Shown here: positions 1 through 8,413 of the stretch, piece by piece
Layout of the letters: the number at the start of each line of letters is the position of its first letter
Position numbering within the stretch: the first letter of the stretch is position 1
Assembly: GCF_000332475.2 (NCBI RefSeq)
Contig: NZ_AOGX02000015.1
Location: forward strand, 992,001 to 1,056,000
Direction: 5' to 3'
DNA from: Leptospira yanagawae serovar Saopaulo str. Sao Paulo = ATCC 700523
GTDB taxonomy: Bacteria > Spirochaetota > Leptospiria > Leptospirales > Leptospiraceae
DNA: 64,000 nucleotides
Notes under the pieces: model-generated
What the model saw: only the letters and a program-made list of their open reading frames with translations
Told to the model about the DNA's origin: nothing
Database searches by the model: none
Made by a program: the position numbers and the translations under genes

Positions 1-1
1 A

Positions 2-1624
2 ATCATAGAGATGGCAAGTAAACACCAGTTATCTGGTGTTGAAATTGATACAGACATTCGTTTGCCGGAAGGTAGTTTTACTATTTATTCTGGGAAATCG
101 AAAGAAACAGTGACGTTTCCTGGTGGTGGGCTTTCTGAATTTTCCAATGCCATTAAAAATATGGCGGGAAGTCTAATGGAAGCCTCCATCATCAAAATTG
201 ACAAAGATTCTTCTATCATCACATTAACGTCTGTTAAGACGGGCAAAAAAAACCAACTTCAGTTTTCTGATCCCAATGGAATTTTAAAACTTGCGGGCCT
301 TGTGGGGGAAAATAAAACCCAGGCAGAAGATACAAAACAAATTCTCTCTTTGGATGGAACCAAAGCAAAGGCTTGGGACCTACCAAAATTCAAAAAATCT
401 GAACTTGAAACCGATAAACTGACTCAAACCGAAGAAGGAATCTTTTTAAAACCAGATACTGCGTATACCATTCCCATTGCAGTCACTGAAATCAAAGAAA
501 GAGCTTTTTTTGAAGTGGAAGTTGTGGGCGAAGCTCCAGCTGTGATGGAACTGGGAATGAGTTTTGAAAAAGAAGGAAGTGTAAGAAACAAATTCCTTCC
601 CATCACGAAAACGGAATCAAAATACATTTTCCAAGCGGGGGACTTGGCAACTGACAAAAACCTAACAGGTATCATTCTTTCCAACGCAGCAACCACTCCA
701 ATCCAAATCAAATCGGTAACCCTTGTCACTCCCGAGGCTCCAGGCACTGCAGAACCTCTGAAAGTTTTACAAGAAGCAAAAGACCTCAAAATCAAAATTG
801 ATGGTGTTGAGATCACACGTGAAACAAACGAAGGGATTGCCGATGTATTGGAAGGAATTTCATTTAATGTCCATAAGGTGACAGAAGAACCAGTAACACT
901 CAAAATCCATGTAGACCATGCAAAAGGATCTGCCCTCATCAAAGAATGGGTAGATGCCTATAACGAACTGATGAAATTTTCCAAAGAAATTACGTCCGTC
1001 GAAAAAAATGGAAAAATTTCAGATAAAAAGGAAAGTGATGATTCCAAAGCCACAGATATCTCAAGAGACTTTTGGGATAATAAATCCAAATCGGGTCTAC
1101 TTGCTGGTGAAAATTCAATCTTAAGGCTGATTGCTTCTTTAAAAACAACTGCCAATTCCTATTACCCAGCTACCAAAGAACATGGTTTTCGAGTTTTGAC
1201 AGACATTGGAATTTCCACAGGAGCTGTTGGTTCCAATTGGGAAAAAATCCAAGATGGGCTATTGCAGATTGACCAAGAAAAACTCATTTCAGTTTTATCT
1301 GAAAACCCTGACGGAGTGAGGGATCTATTTGCATCCGATCCAAATAACGATGCAAAGATGGAAGAAGGCGTTGGAATCAAGTTACTTGAAATTTTAAAAC
1401 CATATAACCAATACGCTTCAGGAATTGTCACAAGTAAGGTAAAACTTTTAGAAGAAAGTGTAGCTGGTAATAATAAAAAAATCAAAGAACATGAGTCACA
1501 TCTCATTAGCTTTGAATCCAAATTGAAACAACGTTTTCTCTACATGGAACAAGGTGTGGGAAAAAACAAATCAGTTGGAAATTACTTACAGAATAATATG
1601 TTTAGAGGGAACGGTGGAGAATGA
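2..1624 (+). CDS. fliD: Flagellar hook-associated protein 2 (filament cap), 5' end outside window
   Basis: FliD caps the growing flagellar filament and helps fold exported flagellin; in spirochaetes it acts in the periplasm. The frame is open to the window edge, so the ATG at 11 is probably internal and the N-terminal D0/D1 part is missing. About 540 residues are visible. A central beta-rich region is followed by a FliD C-terminal domain with the family-typical stretch IKEWVDAYNELMKF and a closing heptad-like helix near residues 470-520 of the visible protein. The stop overlaps the next start as ATGA at 1621-1624, implying translational coupling. Assignment rests on family recall of the C-terminal domain. 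Confidence 0.85.
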   Translation: MIEMASKHQLSGVEIDTDIRLPEGSFTIYSGKSKETVTFPGGGLSEFSNAIKNMAGSLMEASIIKIDKDSSIITLTSVKTGKKNQLQFSDPNGILKLAGLVGENKTQAEDTKQILSLDGTKAKAWDLPKFKKSELETDKLTQTEEGIFLKPDTAYTIPIAVTEIKERAFFEVEVVGEAPAVMELGMSFEKEGSVRNKFLPITKTESKYIFQAGDLATDKNLTGIILSNAATTPIQIKSVTLVTPEAPGTAEPLKVLQEAKDLKIKIDGVEITRETNEGIADVLEGISFNVHKVTEEPVTLKIHVDHAKGSALIKEWVDAYNELMKFSKEITSVEKNGKISDKKESDDSKATDISRDFWDNKSKSGLLAGENSILRLIASLKTTANSYYPATKEHGFRVLTDIGISTGAVGSNWEKIQDGLLQIDQEKLISVLSENPDGVRDLFASDPNNDAKMEEGVGIKLLEILKPYNQYASGIVTSKVKLLEESVAGNNKKIKEHESHLISFESKLKQRFLYMEQGVGKNKSVGNYLQNNMFRGNGGE

Positions 1625-2583
1625 TGGATATTTTTATCAATGAACAACAATTAGATACTAAATTGGATGGTGAAACAAACCTTGGTCAAGTATTTGATCA
1701 AATCCAAAAATGGATCGAATCCAATGGTAAATACCTCCGTCATTTCACTGTAAATGGAAAAGAGCTCAATCGTTCTGATTTAGATTCTTTTGGAATCGAT
1801 GAAACAGAACGTTTGGATTTATACGTTGGGGAAGAACTTGATGTCATCGAAGATAGCCTTGTCGAAGTAGACAATTATGTCGACAAAGTAGGTTCTACAC
1901 TTGTAGGTCGTGATTCATTAACAGAAAAAGAAGCGGAAGATTTAAAAGAAGGAATCCCTTGGATCATTTCCATGATTCGCACTACCACTAAACTTTTAAA
2001 CCTCAATCTAAACCTCATCCAACCCATGGGGAAAGGGAAAAACGTCGAAGAAATTTTAACTTCATTACAAACTGGGGCCTTAATCCTTGATTCTACAAAA
2101 GCAATAGAATCCTTTTTAGAAGACCTTCGCGATGTAAAATTGTTTTTAATGGATCTAAGCACAAGACTTGCTGTGATGCGACTTGATGAATCCGAACTGA
2201 TTGAAATCATTTCTCGTTTTGTAAACGAAAAAGACAAAGTGATAAAAGATTTTATGTTAGTGAATGAAAATTTCCAATCAGGAAAAGATCACCTTGCATC
2301 TGAAATATTAAACGATGCAGTAGGTCGGTTAACAGGCCTTATGTCCGCGTTAGTATCAATCCAAACACGGCACACAGAACTTGATTGGCAAACCTTGTCA
2401 TTTGAAGATAAAAAACTTTCGGATTTGGTTGGCGAACTAAACGTAACACTTTCCAATATTGCACAAGCGATGGAAAAAAATGACATCGTGTATGCAGGAG
2501 ATATTTTGGAATACGAATTACCAGAAATTTTGGAGTCACTAGTTCCGTTCCTCTCCCTAGTCTTAGAGAAAGTGACAGTTTAA
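1621..2583 (+). CDS. Conserved hypothetical protein coupled to fliD
   Basis: This 320-residue protein has no recognised family. The first ~75 residues look like a small alpha/beta fold, possibly beta-grasp (inference only). The rest is strongly helical with acidic and Leu-rich heptads and no signal peptide or membrane segment, so it is likely cytoplasmic. Its start overlaps the fliD stop (ATGA) behind GGTGGAG, so it is co-translated with the cap protein and may be a flagellar accessory or chaperone-like factor. A second ATG at 1624 is an equally possible start. Its stop overlaps the convergent membrane gene by 4 bp. Confidence 0.65.
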   Translation: MMDIFINEQQLDTKLDGETNLGQVFDQIQKWIESNGKYLRHFTVNGKELNRSDLDSFGIDETERLDLYVGEELDVIEDSLVEVDNYVDKVGSTLVGRDSLTEKEAEDLKEGIPWIISMIRTTTKLLNLNLNLIQPMGKGKNVEEILTSLQTGALILDSTKAIESFLEDLRDVKLFLMDLSTRLAVMRLDESELIEIISRFVNEKDKVIKDFMLVNENFQSGKDHLASEILNDAVGRLTGLMSALVSIQTRHTELDWQTLSFEDKKLSDLVGELNVTLSNIAQAMEKNDIVYAGDILEYELPEILESLVPFLSLVLEKVTV

Positions 2584-2834
2584 ATTTTTTCTTTTTGGGG
2601 GATTTGGTTTGCGAACCAATACCCCAATCCAAACAAAACACCCACACCAAATACAAGACTCCCCCAAATTAAATTTAAATTCCAACCAAGGGATTTTCCA
2701 TACATCGGATCGCCATCCGTCAGATACCCATGTCCCATTAAAATGGATCCTAAAATCAGAAACAATGCAGAAAGGATTGATGATAAAGAAATCATACAAA
2801 AATAGTAACAACCTTTGCTATGTTGACAAGCCAT
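2580..2834 (-). CDS. Small two-helix membrane protein, unknown function
   Basis: The 84-residue product starts at MACQHSKGCYYF and has two predicted membrane helices, ISLSSILSALFLILGSIL and LIWGSLVFGVGVLFGLGYWF, joined by a short loop rich in Gly, Asp and Tyr. The open frame extends upstream to 3041, but that part overlaps the HAD gene on the other strand and is not membrane-like, so the internal ATG at 2834 was chosen. It converges on the fliD operon with a 4-bp overlap of stop codons. No family recognised. Confidence 0.55.
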   Translation of the reverse strand: MACQHSKGCYYFCMISLSSILSALFLILGSILMGHGYLTDGDPMYGKSLGWNLNLIWGSLVFGVGVLFGLGYWFANQIPQKEKI

Positions 2835-2887
2835 AATTCTTAACCAAACCGTTGACAGAAGGAATTGGATTCGTTTCACTTTCCGAT

Positions 2888-3751
2888 ATGGCTTTATTTT
2901 TAGATTTGGACAATACTCTTTTGCCTTCGAAAGAAGCATACACCTATGCCATCTCACAATGTGCAGAAGACTGGCGAGAACGCGGGTTAGGTGGTAATTT
3001 TCTGGAGTTGTATGAATCTGCAAGAAAACAAGTAAAATCACAACTCAAACACCATAGTTCGAATCGTTTGCGTTTGTTATGTTTTAAATTGGTTTGGGAG
3101 ATGTTACGATCGAATGATGCTCGTCAAAACTCTGAAAAATTAAAAAATCCTTCCAGCGATTCACAAAATTCAATGATAAGTCATGGATTCCAAACCGAAG
3201 ACATCCAAGATATCCTTTGGATGGAAGAACGGTATTTTTTTCACTTTTTACAATTTTATGCAGAAGAGAAAAAGAAAGAAAGTTACGAAAAATTATTATT
3301 CCCACTTTTAGTTTCTCTTTCAAAAGAATTTCCGATTTACCTCACGACAAATGAAACCCTACGTACCCAACTTTTGAAAGCCCAAGGGTTTTTACCAAAA
3401 GGGTTTCGTTTTACACTCATCACGTCTGAGGAAGTGGGATTTGAAAAACCAACAAAAGAATTTTTCCAGTATGTGATTGGTAAGGCTCGTGAAAAACCAA
3501 CGGACTGTATTTTAGTTGGAGACAATTGGGAGGATGATATCATCGGCGCAAGTTCTTTTGGGATATCATGTATCCATATCCCTGAAATGTGGGGTGATGG
3601 TGACGGTATAAAAGAAATCAATGAGGCTCAGGAATCCATTGGAGGAAATGGTGGAGGTTTGGGCCCAAGTCCAAAAAATATTTGGCGAGCTCCCAATATC
3701 ATTTCCGGTTTAACCCATGCTAGGTCATGGCTTCTTAAGCGTCAAAAATAG
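2888..3751 (+). CDS. HAD-superfamily hydrolase
   Basis: A 287-residue haloacid-dehalogenase-type phosphatase. Motif I is DLDNTLLPS at the N-terminus (catalytic Asp pair DxD), motif II is the Thr in YLTTNET, motif III is the Lys of GFEKPTKEFF, and motif IV is GDNWEDDIIGA. The helical cap between motifs I and II is long (~140 residues), as in 5'-nucleotidase-like HADs. The ATG at 2888 places motif I at residue 5, as is usual; a TTG at 2852 would add 12 residues. It converges with the methyltransferase gene, overlapping it by 27 bp at the 3' ends. The substrate cannot be told from sequence. Confidence 0.8.
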   Translation: MALFLDLDNTLLPSKEAYTYAISQCAEDWRERGLGGNFLELYESARKQVKSQLKHHSSNRLRLLCFKLVWEMLRSNDARQNSEKLKNPSSDSQNSMISHGFQTEDIQDILWMEERYFFHFLQFYAEEKKKESYEKLLFPLLVSLSKEFPIYLTTNETLRTQLLKAQGFLPKGFRFTLITSEEVGFEKPTKEFFQYVIGKAREKPTDCILVGDNWEDDIIGASSFGISCIHIPEMWGDGDGIKEINEAQESIGGNGGGLGPSPKNIWRAPNIISGLTHARSWLLKRQK

Positions 3752-4576
3752 GGTATTGTTCCAGTTGATTGATTTGAAGCTAAGAGTAAACACAAGTTTG
3801 GTGAAGTAATAATAGGCTAACTTCACATAAACGGCCAGTTTACTTTTGCTACCTGACACCGATAAAATTGGCATAAGGACTTTGTATTCTGGATTTGTGA
3901 ATCCACATTGTTTGCCAAGTTCCGCCAAAGTAGACATTTTGTAATTGTTCACATGGTCTTTTGCTTCTAGATAATGAACTCCTTCTTTCATCCCTTTTAA
4001 TTTTACCTTGAGGTTTGCTTTTGCCAATTGGATAGGGAAGTTTGGTGTTTGTAAAAACAAAACCCCACCAGGTTTTAAAAGACTATGTAAATATGTGAGT
4101 AATGAATGAGGTTTTGGAATGTGTTCGATCACATCCCACAGAGTGATGATGTCAAAACTTTCTTTTGGTAGTTTGGAATCTTGTACGAGTCCGGCATATA
4201 CCGTTTTCATTCCATTTTGTTCGTTTGCAAATTTTACTGCTTGTTTGGAGATCTCATACCCAACCGCCGACCAACCTGGTTTGTTTGTGAGGACCGCTTT
4301 CACAAAAAAACCTAACCCACAACCCACATCCAAAAGATTCCCTTTTGGTTCTTTTAGATAGGTTCCTATAAAATCGGAATACACGGCCCTGTGTGCGTTG
4401 TCCCACCATTCCAAATCATACGTTTGTTCTGCGCCGTCCCAATACCCTTCGTAGTGTTCTTCTTGTTCATAAGACGAATAAACATGGCCACAATTTTGGC
4501 ATTCCAAGATGGGGGTTCCATTTTCATTAAAAACAGTTTTGGACTGGGTAGAGTGGCAAAGGATACAAGATTTCAT
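3725..4576 (-). CDS. SAM-dependent class I methyltransferase with N-terminal zinc ribbon
   Basis: This 283-residue protein begins with a Cys4 knuckle (C4, C7, C26, C29), followed by a Methyltransf_23/11-type Rossmann domain. The SAM motif is LLDVGCGLGFF, the post-II motif is ITLWDVIEHI, and the motif near strand 5 is PGGVLFLQTPNFP. The zinc ribbon plus this fold resembles bacterial methyltransferases found in polysaccharide and secondary-metabolite loci; the substrate is unknown. The start at MKSCILC was chosen because it puts the first Cys pair at the N-terminus; an in-frame ATG at 4609 adds 11 residues. The 3' end overlaps the HAD gene. Confidence 0.8.
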   Translation of the reverse strand: MKSCILCHSTQSKTVFNENGTPILECQNCGHVYSSYEQEEHYEGYWDGAEQTYDLEWWDNAHRAVYSDFIGTYLKEPKGNLLDVGCGLGFFVKAVLTNKPGWSAVGYEISKQAVKFANEQNGMKTVYAGLVQDSKLPKESFDIITLWDVIEHIPKPHSLLTYLHSLLKPGGVLFLQTPNFPIQLAKANLKVKLKGMKEGVHYLEAKDHVNNYKMSTLAELGKQCGFTNPEYKVLMPILSVSGSKSKLAVYVKLAYYYFTKLVFTLSFKSINWNNTLFLTLKKP

Positions 4577-4685
4577 GTTCGATTCTGTCAGTCTAATCCA
4601 TAGGAACAAGGGTCAAACTAAAAATCCTTGATACGACTTGCCAAGTAGGGTCACCAAAAAATCATTGGGTGTAAGAGAGGAACCG

Positions 4686-5528
4686 ATGAAAATCAACTTC
4701 ACCAAAATGGAAGGGATCGGAAACGACTACGTATACATTGATGCTACGAAAAACGATATCCGTCTCACTCCCGAACAAATCCAAAAACTATCTGACCGCA
4801 ATTTTGGAATCGGTGGCGATGGTGTGATTTTCATTCGAAATTCCAACTCTGGTGAATTCCAAATGGATATGTACAACTCCGATGGGAGTTCATCGGAAAT
4901 GTGTGGGAATGGAGTTCGTTGTGTGGGAAAATTTGTGTATGACCATGGACTTACCAAAAACCAAAAACCCACCATTGAAACAGGAAAAGGAGTTCTCACA
5001 TTAGATTTAAAAACAGGAACAAGTGGTAAAGTGGATATGGTGACTGTGGATATGGGAGAACCCATCCTCAAACCATCCCTAGTTCCGATTGTTTGGCCAG
5101 GAGAAGATCCGGTCATCAACCAAGTTATCGAAGTCCAAGGGAAACAATATCATTTTACGGCTGTTAGTATGGGAAATCCACATTGTGTCATTTATGTAGA
5201 TGATGCGGATACTTTTCCTGTTAGAGAAATTGGCCCACTCATCGAGAACCATCCATTATTCCCAAGAAGAGTGAATGTTGAATTTGTATCCATCAAAGGA
5301 AAAGACCATCTTTACCAAAGGACCTGGGAACGTGGAACGGGAGAAACCTTAGCATGTGGAACGGGAGCATGTGCCGTCACAGTTGCTTCCATCCTCAATG
5401 GAAAAACCGGACGTTCTGTACGGATTGATTTACGTGGCGGAACTCTAAACATTGAATGGAAAGACAGTGGTTCTGTGATGATGACAGGTCCTGCAAGAGA
5501 AGTTTTTTCGGGAGAAGTGGAGATTTAG
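4686..5528 (+). CDS. dapF: Diaminopimelate epimerase
   Basis: DapF interconverts LL- and meso-diaminopimelate, giving the meso form for peptidoglycan and for lysine synthesis. The 280-residue length is typical. Both catalytic cysteines are visible: C73 in EMCGNGVRC and C224 in LACGTGACA. The substrate-binding GIGGDGVI and MGNPHCVIY motifs are also present. The ATG at 4686 follows AGAGAGG at good spacing; an upstream extension to 4638 lacks family residues. It stands alone, with no other lysine genes in the window. Confidence 0.96.
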   Translation: MKINFTKMEGIGNDYVYIDATKNDIRLTPEQIQKLSDRNFGIGGDGVIFIRNSNSGEFQMDMYNSDGSSSEMCGNGVRCVGKFVYDHGLTKNQKPTIETGKGVLTLDLKTGTSGKVDMVTVDMGEPILKPSLVPIVWPGEDPVINQVIEVQGKQYHFTAVSMGNPHCVIYVDDADTFPVREIGPLIENHPLFPRRVNVEFVSIKGKDHLYQRTWERGTGETLACGTGACAVTVASILNGKTGRSVRIDLRGGTLNIEWKDSGSVMMTGPAREVFSGEVEI

Positions 5529-5583
5529 GGGGAACAACCTTGCAAATTTTTATTGAATCGCTTTGATATTGCGTTATTGCGAT

Positions 5584-5935
5584 TCAGTCAAAAAGTGTTT
5601 TTTCCTTTTGCAAAATTTCCTTTATTTGCTTTTCAAGAATAGGGATTTTGTTATTAACAAGATCCCAAACAATTTCATAATCTACAATAAAATAACCATG
5701 GATTAAATGATTCCTCGTTGCCGAAAATTTCCGCCACTCTGGCTCAGGATATTTTTTCTTAAAAGTATCGGAAAGTTTGTTAGAGGCTTCACCTATGATT
5801 TCAATACTTCGCACAAATGCTCGTTTTAAAAACATTGTTTTCTAGAAATAGAATCTCATTGGTATTTGCTAATTCATTTTTGATAAATAGAATTTCAGCA
5901 TAAATATGTTTGATGTATTCAATGTCAGACTTCAA
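5584..5935 (-). pseudogene. hepT: HepT-like (DUF86, HEPN) toxin gene broken by a frameshift
   Basis: HepT is the RNase toxin of the HepT/MntA system. The C-terminal part (5584-5835) has the family stretch RAFVRSIEIIGEASNKL and the RX4HXY motif as RNHLIHGY. The N-terminal part is in another frame from a TTG at 5935 (KSDIEYIKHIYAEILFIKN, then LENNVFK). Joining the two with one base skipped in the TTTTTAAAA run near 5825-5832 restores FLENNVFK-RAFVRS, matching the family. A TAG lies just upstream of the ATG at 5835 in the C-terminal frame, so there is no intact frame. The TTG overlaps the end of mntA by 11 nt. A sequencing error in the homopolymer or a programmed +1 shift are the alternatives. 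Confidence 0.8.
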
Positions 5936-6239
5936 TTAAGACTGACTCACTTTCTACCGAATTTTTAAAAGCACCTGAAATAGAATCTGCAGTCAGAAGA
6001 TCAACTTTTACATCAAAGAGATCTTCCAATAGAAAAGTTAGTTCAATGTAATTATCAAAACTTTTCATTCCAGGTTTGAACTTAACTAGGAAATCAATAT
6101 CACTATTTTGGCCTGCTTCATTTCTTGCGACAGACCCAAAAAGATGAATGGTCTCAACTCCAAAAGAATCTAACTCCTTTTTGTAACTTTTTAAGGAAGT
6201 CTGAATTTTGTTGGAATCTAGAGATTCAACTTTCGCCAT
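5925..6239 (-). CDS. mntA: MntA-like nucleotidyltransferase antitoxin
   Basis: The 104-residue minimal nucleotidyltransferase has GSVARNEAGQNSDIDF, the GSx10DxD signature with metal ligands D47 and D49, and a third acidic residue D80 in VKVDLL. In characterised HepT/MntA systems, MntA AMPylates a Tyr in the HepT RX4HXY motif and so neutralises the RNase. The gene lies directly upstream of the frameshifted hepT, overlapping it by 11 nt. The active site looks intact, so the antitoxin may outlive its toxin. The start ATG at 6239 gives the usual family length. Confidence 0.85.
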   Translation of the reverse strand: MAKVESLDSNKIQTSLKSYKKELDSFGVETIHLFGSVARNEAGQNSDIDFLVKFKPGMKSFDNYIELTFLLEDLFDVKVDLLTADSISGAFKNSVESESVLIEV

Positions 6240-6298
6240 ATTTAGAAATTTGTCTATTTTCAGTAAAAGTCAAGTGATTGAATGTATGTACAGTTGGA

Positions 6299-7021
6299 TT
6301 ATTTTTTTAAATAATCTACTTTTTGTAATTCACCCATTCGACGTTTCGTCTCATCGGAAACGGCCACCATCCCTTTGTCGAGCGGTAAGTGGGCATAGTC
6401 CTCATACTTGATCACTTCACCAAACACAACATTGATTTTTTTATACACCACTCTTCGTTTGATGTCACAAACTTCTTTTGGCATTCCCATAAAGGCGCGC
6501 ACAAGTGGTGGGATGGGATAATCGGTAATGGTTTCTTCTTCGGGGATGATGACAGAAGGTAAGATGTCCACTTTGTTCCGCAAACTAAAGGCCGCAAAGC
6601 CAGTGTGGAAATTTGCAAGTGGCGCGGAAAAATCATTTTTCACCATGTAGTCATGGCCTTCCGGAAAAATCCCAAGCACATCTCCATTTTTGAAGACTTG
6701 TTGCACCTTTTTGATACTTGCCATTGAAATGTTTCCGTCAATGGCCATGGGTATGGTTCCTGTTTTTTCGACAAAGTCTTTGAAAAGGGGAATCCTTGTA
6801 GTGTATTCGGCGGCAATCCAAGAGATGAATCTTGGAAACACAGATCCAATGACAAACGGATCCATATCACTGCGATGGTTACAAGTTAGGATCAGTTTGC
6901 CTGTGGGGACAATGTTATGGTATCCGTAAACCGTTGTGTTCACAGCCAAATTAAAAAACGGAGTGACAAATTTTTTGATGTTCTCGACGTTTTTTTTGGC
7001 TTGGTCTACGGTATTTTCCAT
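6299..7021 (-). CDS. PlsC-type 1-acylglycerol-3-phosphate acyltransferase family protein
   Basis: A 240-residue LPLAT-fold acyltransferase, probably acting on lysophosphatidic acid at the inner membrane face. Block I is NHRSDMDP (H49, D54, the HX4D catalytic pair). Block III is FPEGHDY, where Thr of the usual FPEGT is His. A hydrophobic segment with PSVI lies after it. The ATG follows AGGAG at 7 nt. The upstream gene stops 2 bp away, so the two are likely co-transcribed. The altered block III could mean a different acyl acceptor; this is inference. Confidence 0.8.
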   Translation of the reverse strand: MENTVDQAKKNVENIKKFVTPFFNLAVNTTVYGYHNIVPTGKLILTCNHRSDMDPFVIGSVFPRFISWIAAEYTTRIPLFKDFVEKTGTIPMAIDGNISMASIKKVQQVFKNGDVLGIFPEGHDYMVKNDFSAPLANFHTGFAAFSLRNKVDILPSVIIPEEETITDYPIPPLVRAFMGMPKEVCDIKRRVVYKKINVVFGEVIKYEDYAHLPLDKGMVAVSDETKRRMGELQKVDYLKK

Positions 7022-7022
7022 T

Positions 7023-7313
7023 TCAATCTCCTAAAATCTTTTGCCACCAGGATTTAGTAACATTGCCACTGTTTGGTTTTCGTGGTTCTGCACTTGGATT
7101 CTCTCCACTCAATTCTCTTGGGTCATTTGAGGGAGCAATGGGCATACGGCGTTTCCCAACGTGCGGGCTTGGAACAGTGCGTTTGATTTCCTCCAATTCT
7201 TTTTGGGCAGAAGCATTGGACTTAATAAAGGCGCGGATTTCATCCCACTGGGGATCAAAATCATTTCCATACATGGCATAATTCATAAGATCAATACGAT
7301 CAAAATCGGGCAT
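7023..7313 (-). CDS. Hypothetical protein upstream of the acyltransferase
   Basis: From the ATG at 7313 the product is 96 residues: an acidic helical N-terminal half (YGNDFDPQWDEIRAFIKS), a basic Pro-rich linker and a terminal WWQKILGD. The frame stays open to 7475, but the extra 54 residues are hydrophobic and complement a polar frame on the other strand, so the shorter start is preferred. Its stop lies 2 bp before the acyltransferase start, suggesting one transcript. No family recognised. The start is uncertain. Confidence 0.5.
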   Translation of the reverse strand: MPDFDRIDLMNYAMYGNDFDPQWDEIRAFIKSNASAQKELEEIKRTVPSPHVGKRRMPIAPSNDPRELSGENPSAEPRKPNSGNVTKSWWQKILGD

Positions 7314-7574
7314 GTTCAAGATTGAAAGTGATGCCCGCACAAATTCAATCCAATTTTTATTTGGGCACTCCAGAATGAGGGAGGCCAATTCCGAAAATAA
7401 TAAAGTGAGAGATAGAATCGAGTCCAAGAGACATAAGATCAAAAAAACAAACCAGAACACATCCCCATTGCCCAAAAACGTAATTCCATTTCCGGTCCAA
7501 CCGAATAAGGAGAAAATTTTCCATTTATGTGAAGATTTGTTTTGCGAACCGAACGAGGGAAAAGAAGCTTAGAG

Positions 7575-8060
7575 ATGATGCAAAAACGATTATTGGCCTT
7601 ATCTTTGTTTTTCCTTTTGTTCCAAAACTCAATGTGTTTGAAACTTTGGATTGTTTCTTCCAAAATGCGTACGACAGAAGATGCGAGAGACCACAAAACC
7701 TACCAAAAAACGAGAAGTTTTCTCAAAGCAAAACAATGGTTGGAATACAAACTTGATCCAGAAGTTTCCAAAATTGAATTTGAAAACCAAGAGACAGGGG
7801 AACTCCGGGGGCTTGGTCTCATCAAATGTTACGTTCCTTATGGAATTGGTGAAGTGGACGCCAATGAACATGAATTCGAATACGTGGTAAAGATTCGGGA
7901 TGGCCACGCGGAGATGCAGATCAATAAAATCTTTTCTTATATCCGGGACCCCAATGATATCATTTTGAATTATGGGCCAAAAAATGAGAAGGTGGCAAAG
8001 GTAACGATCAGGTCTTGTTTTCGGCCGTTACTCGATGATTTTTTTGAGTTCATTAAATAA
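7575..8060 (+). CDS. Secreted or lipoprotein-like protein with DUF4468-like domain
   Basis: The 161-residue product starts at MMQKRLLALSLFFLLF, an export-type signal sequence; a Cys follows (NSMCLK) but the lipobox is poor. The mature part, with TRSFLKAKQWLEYKL followed by alternating strands around GELRGLGLIKC and FEYVVKIRDGHAEMQI, resembles DUF4468 (TBP-like fold), known from Bacteroidetes and spirochaete exported proteins. That match is from recall and moderate. A polar open frame at 7312-7572 ends just upstream, but no gene could be established there. The function is unknown. Confidence 0.6.
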   Translation: MMQKRLLALSLFFLLFQNSMCLKLWIVSSKMRTTEDARDHKTYQKTRSFLKAKQWLEYKLDPEVSKIEFENQETGELRGLGLIKCYVPYGIGEVDANEHEFEYVVKIRDGHAEMQINKIFSYIRDPNDIILNYGPKNEKVAKVTIRSCFRPLLDDFFEFIK

Positions 8061-8072
8061 CCAAAATTTGGA

Positions 8073-8351
8073 CTAATAACCGAGTGGATTGCCCACTGTG
8101 GAACCCGTGGAACCAAAGGTATTGGTTCCTGTAGGGGAATCAGTGAGGCCATAGTAGTTTAAATTTTGTGAACTACCGTTTTGTGTGGATGAGTTTTGCG
8201 ATGCAGATTGGGAAGAATTGGATTGCGAATTGGCATTCGAATACCCGTCGTCTTTGAGTAGATCCAAAATGTCTTCGGTACTCACCAACTTGATTTCGTT
8301 ACACGATGAAAATGATACCATTAACAAAATTAAGCCAAACACAAATCTCAT
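8073..8351 (-). CDS. Small Ser/Asn/Gln-rich lipoprotein
   Basis: The product is about 92 residues. MRFVFGLILLMVSFSSC is a lipoprotein signal with the lipidated Cys at position 17, then NEIKLVSTEDILDLLKDD, and a low-complexity Ser-Asn-Gln-Thr tail, the sort of flexible tether seen on surface lipoproteins. ATGs at 8360 and 8387 also fit; 8351 gives the most compact signal peptide. It converges with the DUF4468-like gene and lies downstream of the cyclase. No family recognised. Confidence 0.55.
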   Translation of the reverse strand: MRFVFGLILLMVSFSSCNEIKLVSTEDILDLLKDDGYSNANSQSNSSQSASQNSSTQNGSSQNLNYYGLTDSPTGTNTFGSTGSTVGNPLGY

Positions 8352-8413
8352 AATCACCATTTTGACATCATTCAAAAAAGGATTCAAGCCTTTAATCCAA
8401 TTTTTAAGGCAGA

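Noticed and set aside
7312..7572. 86-residue open frame upstream of the DUF4468-like gene
   Set aside because: It begins at a CATG shared with the opposite-strand start, has no ribosome-binding site and no recognisable domain. It may be real but could not be supported over the antisense reading.
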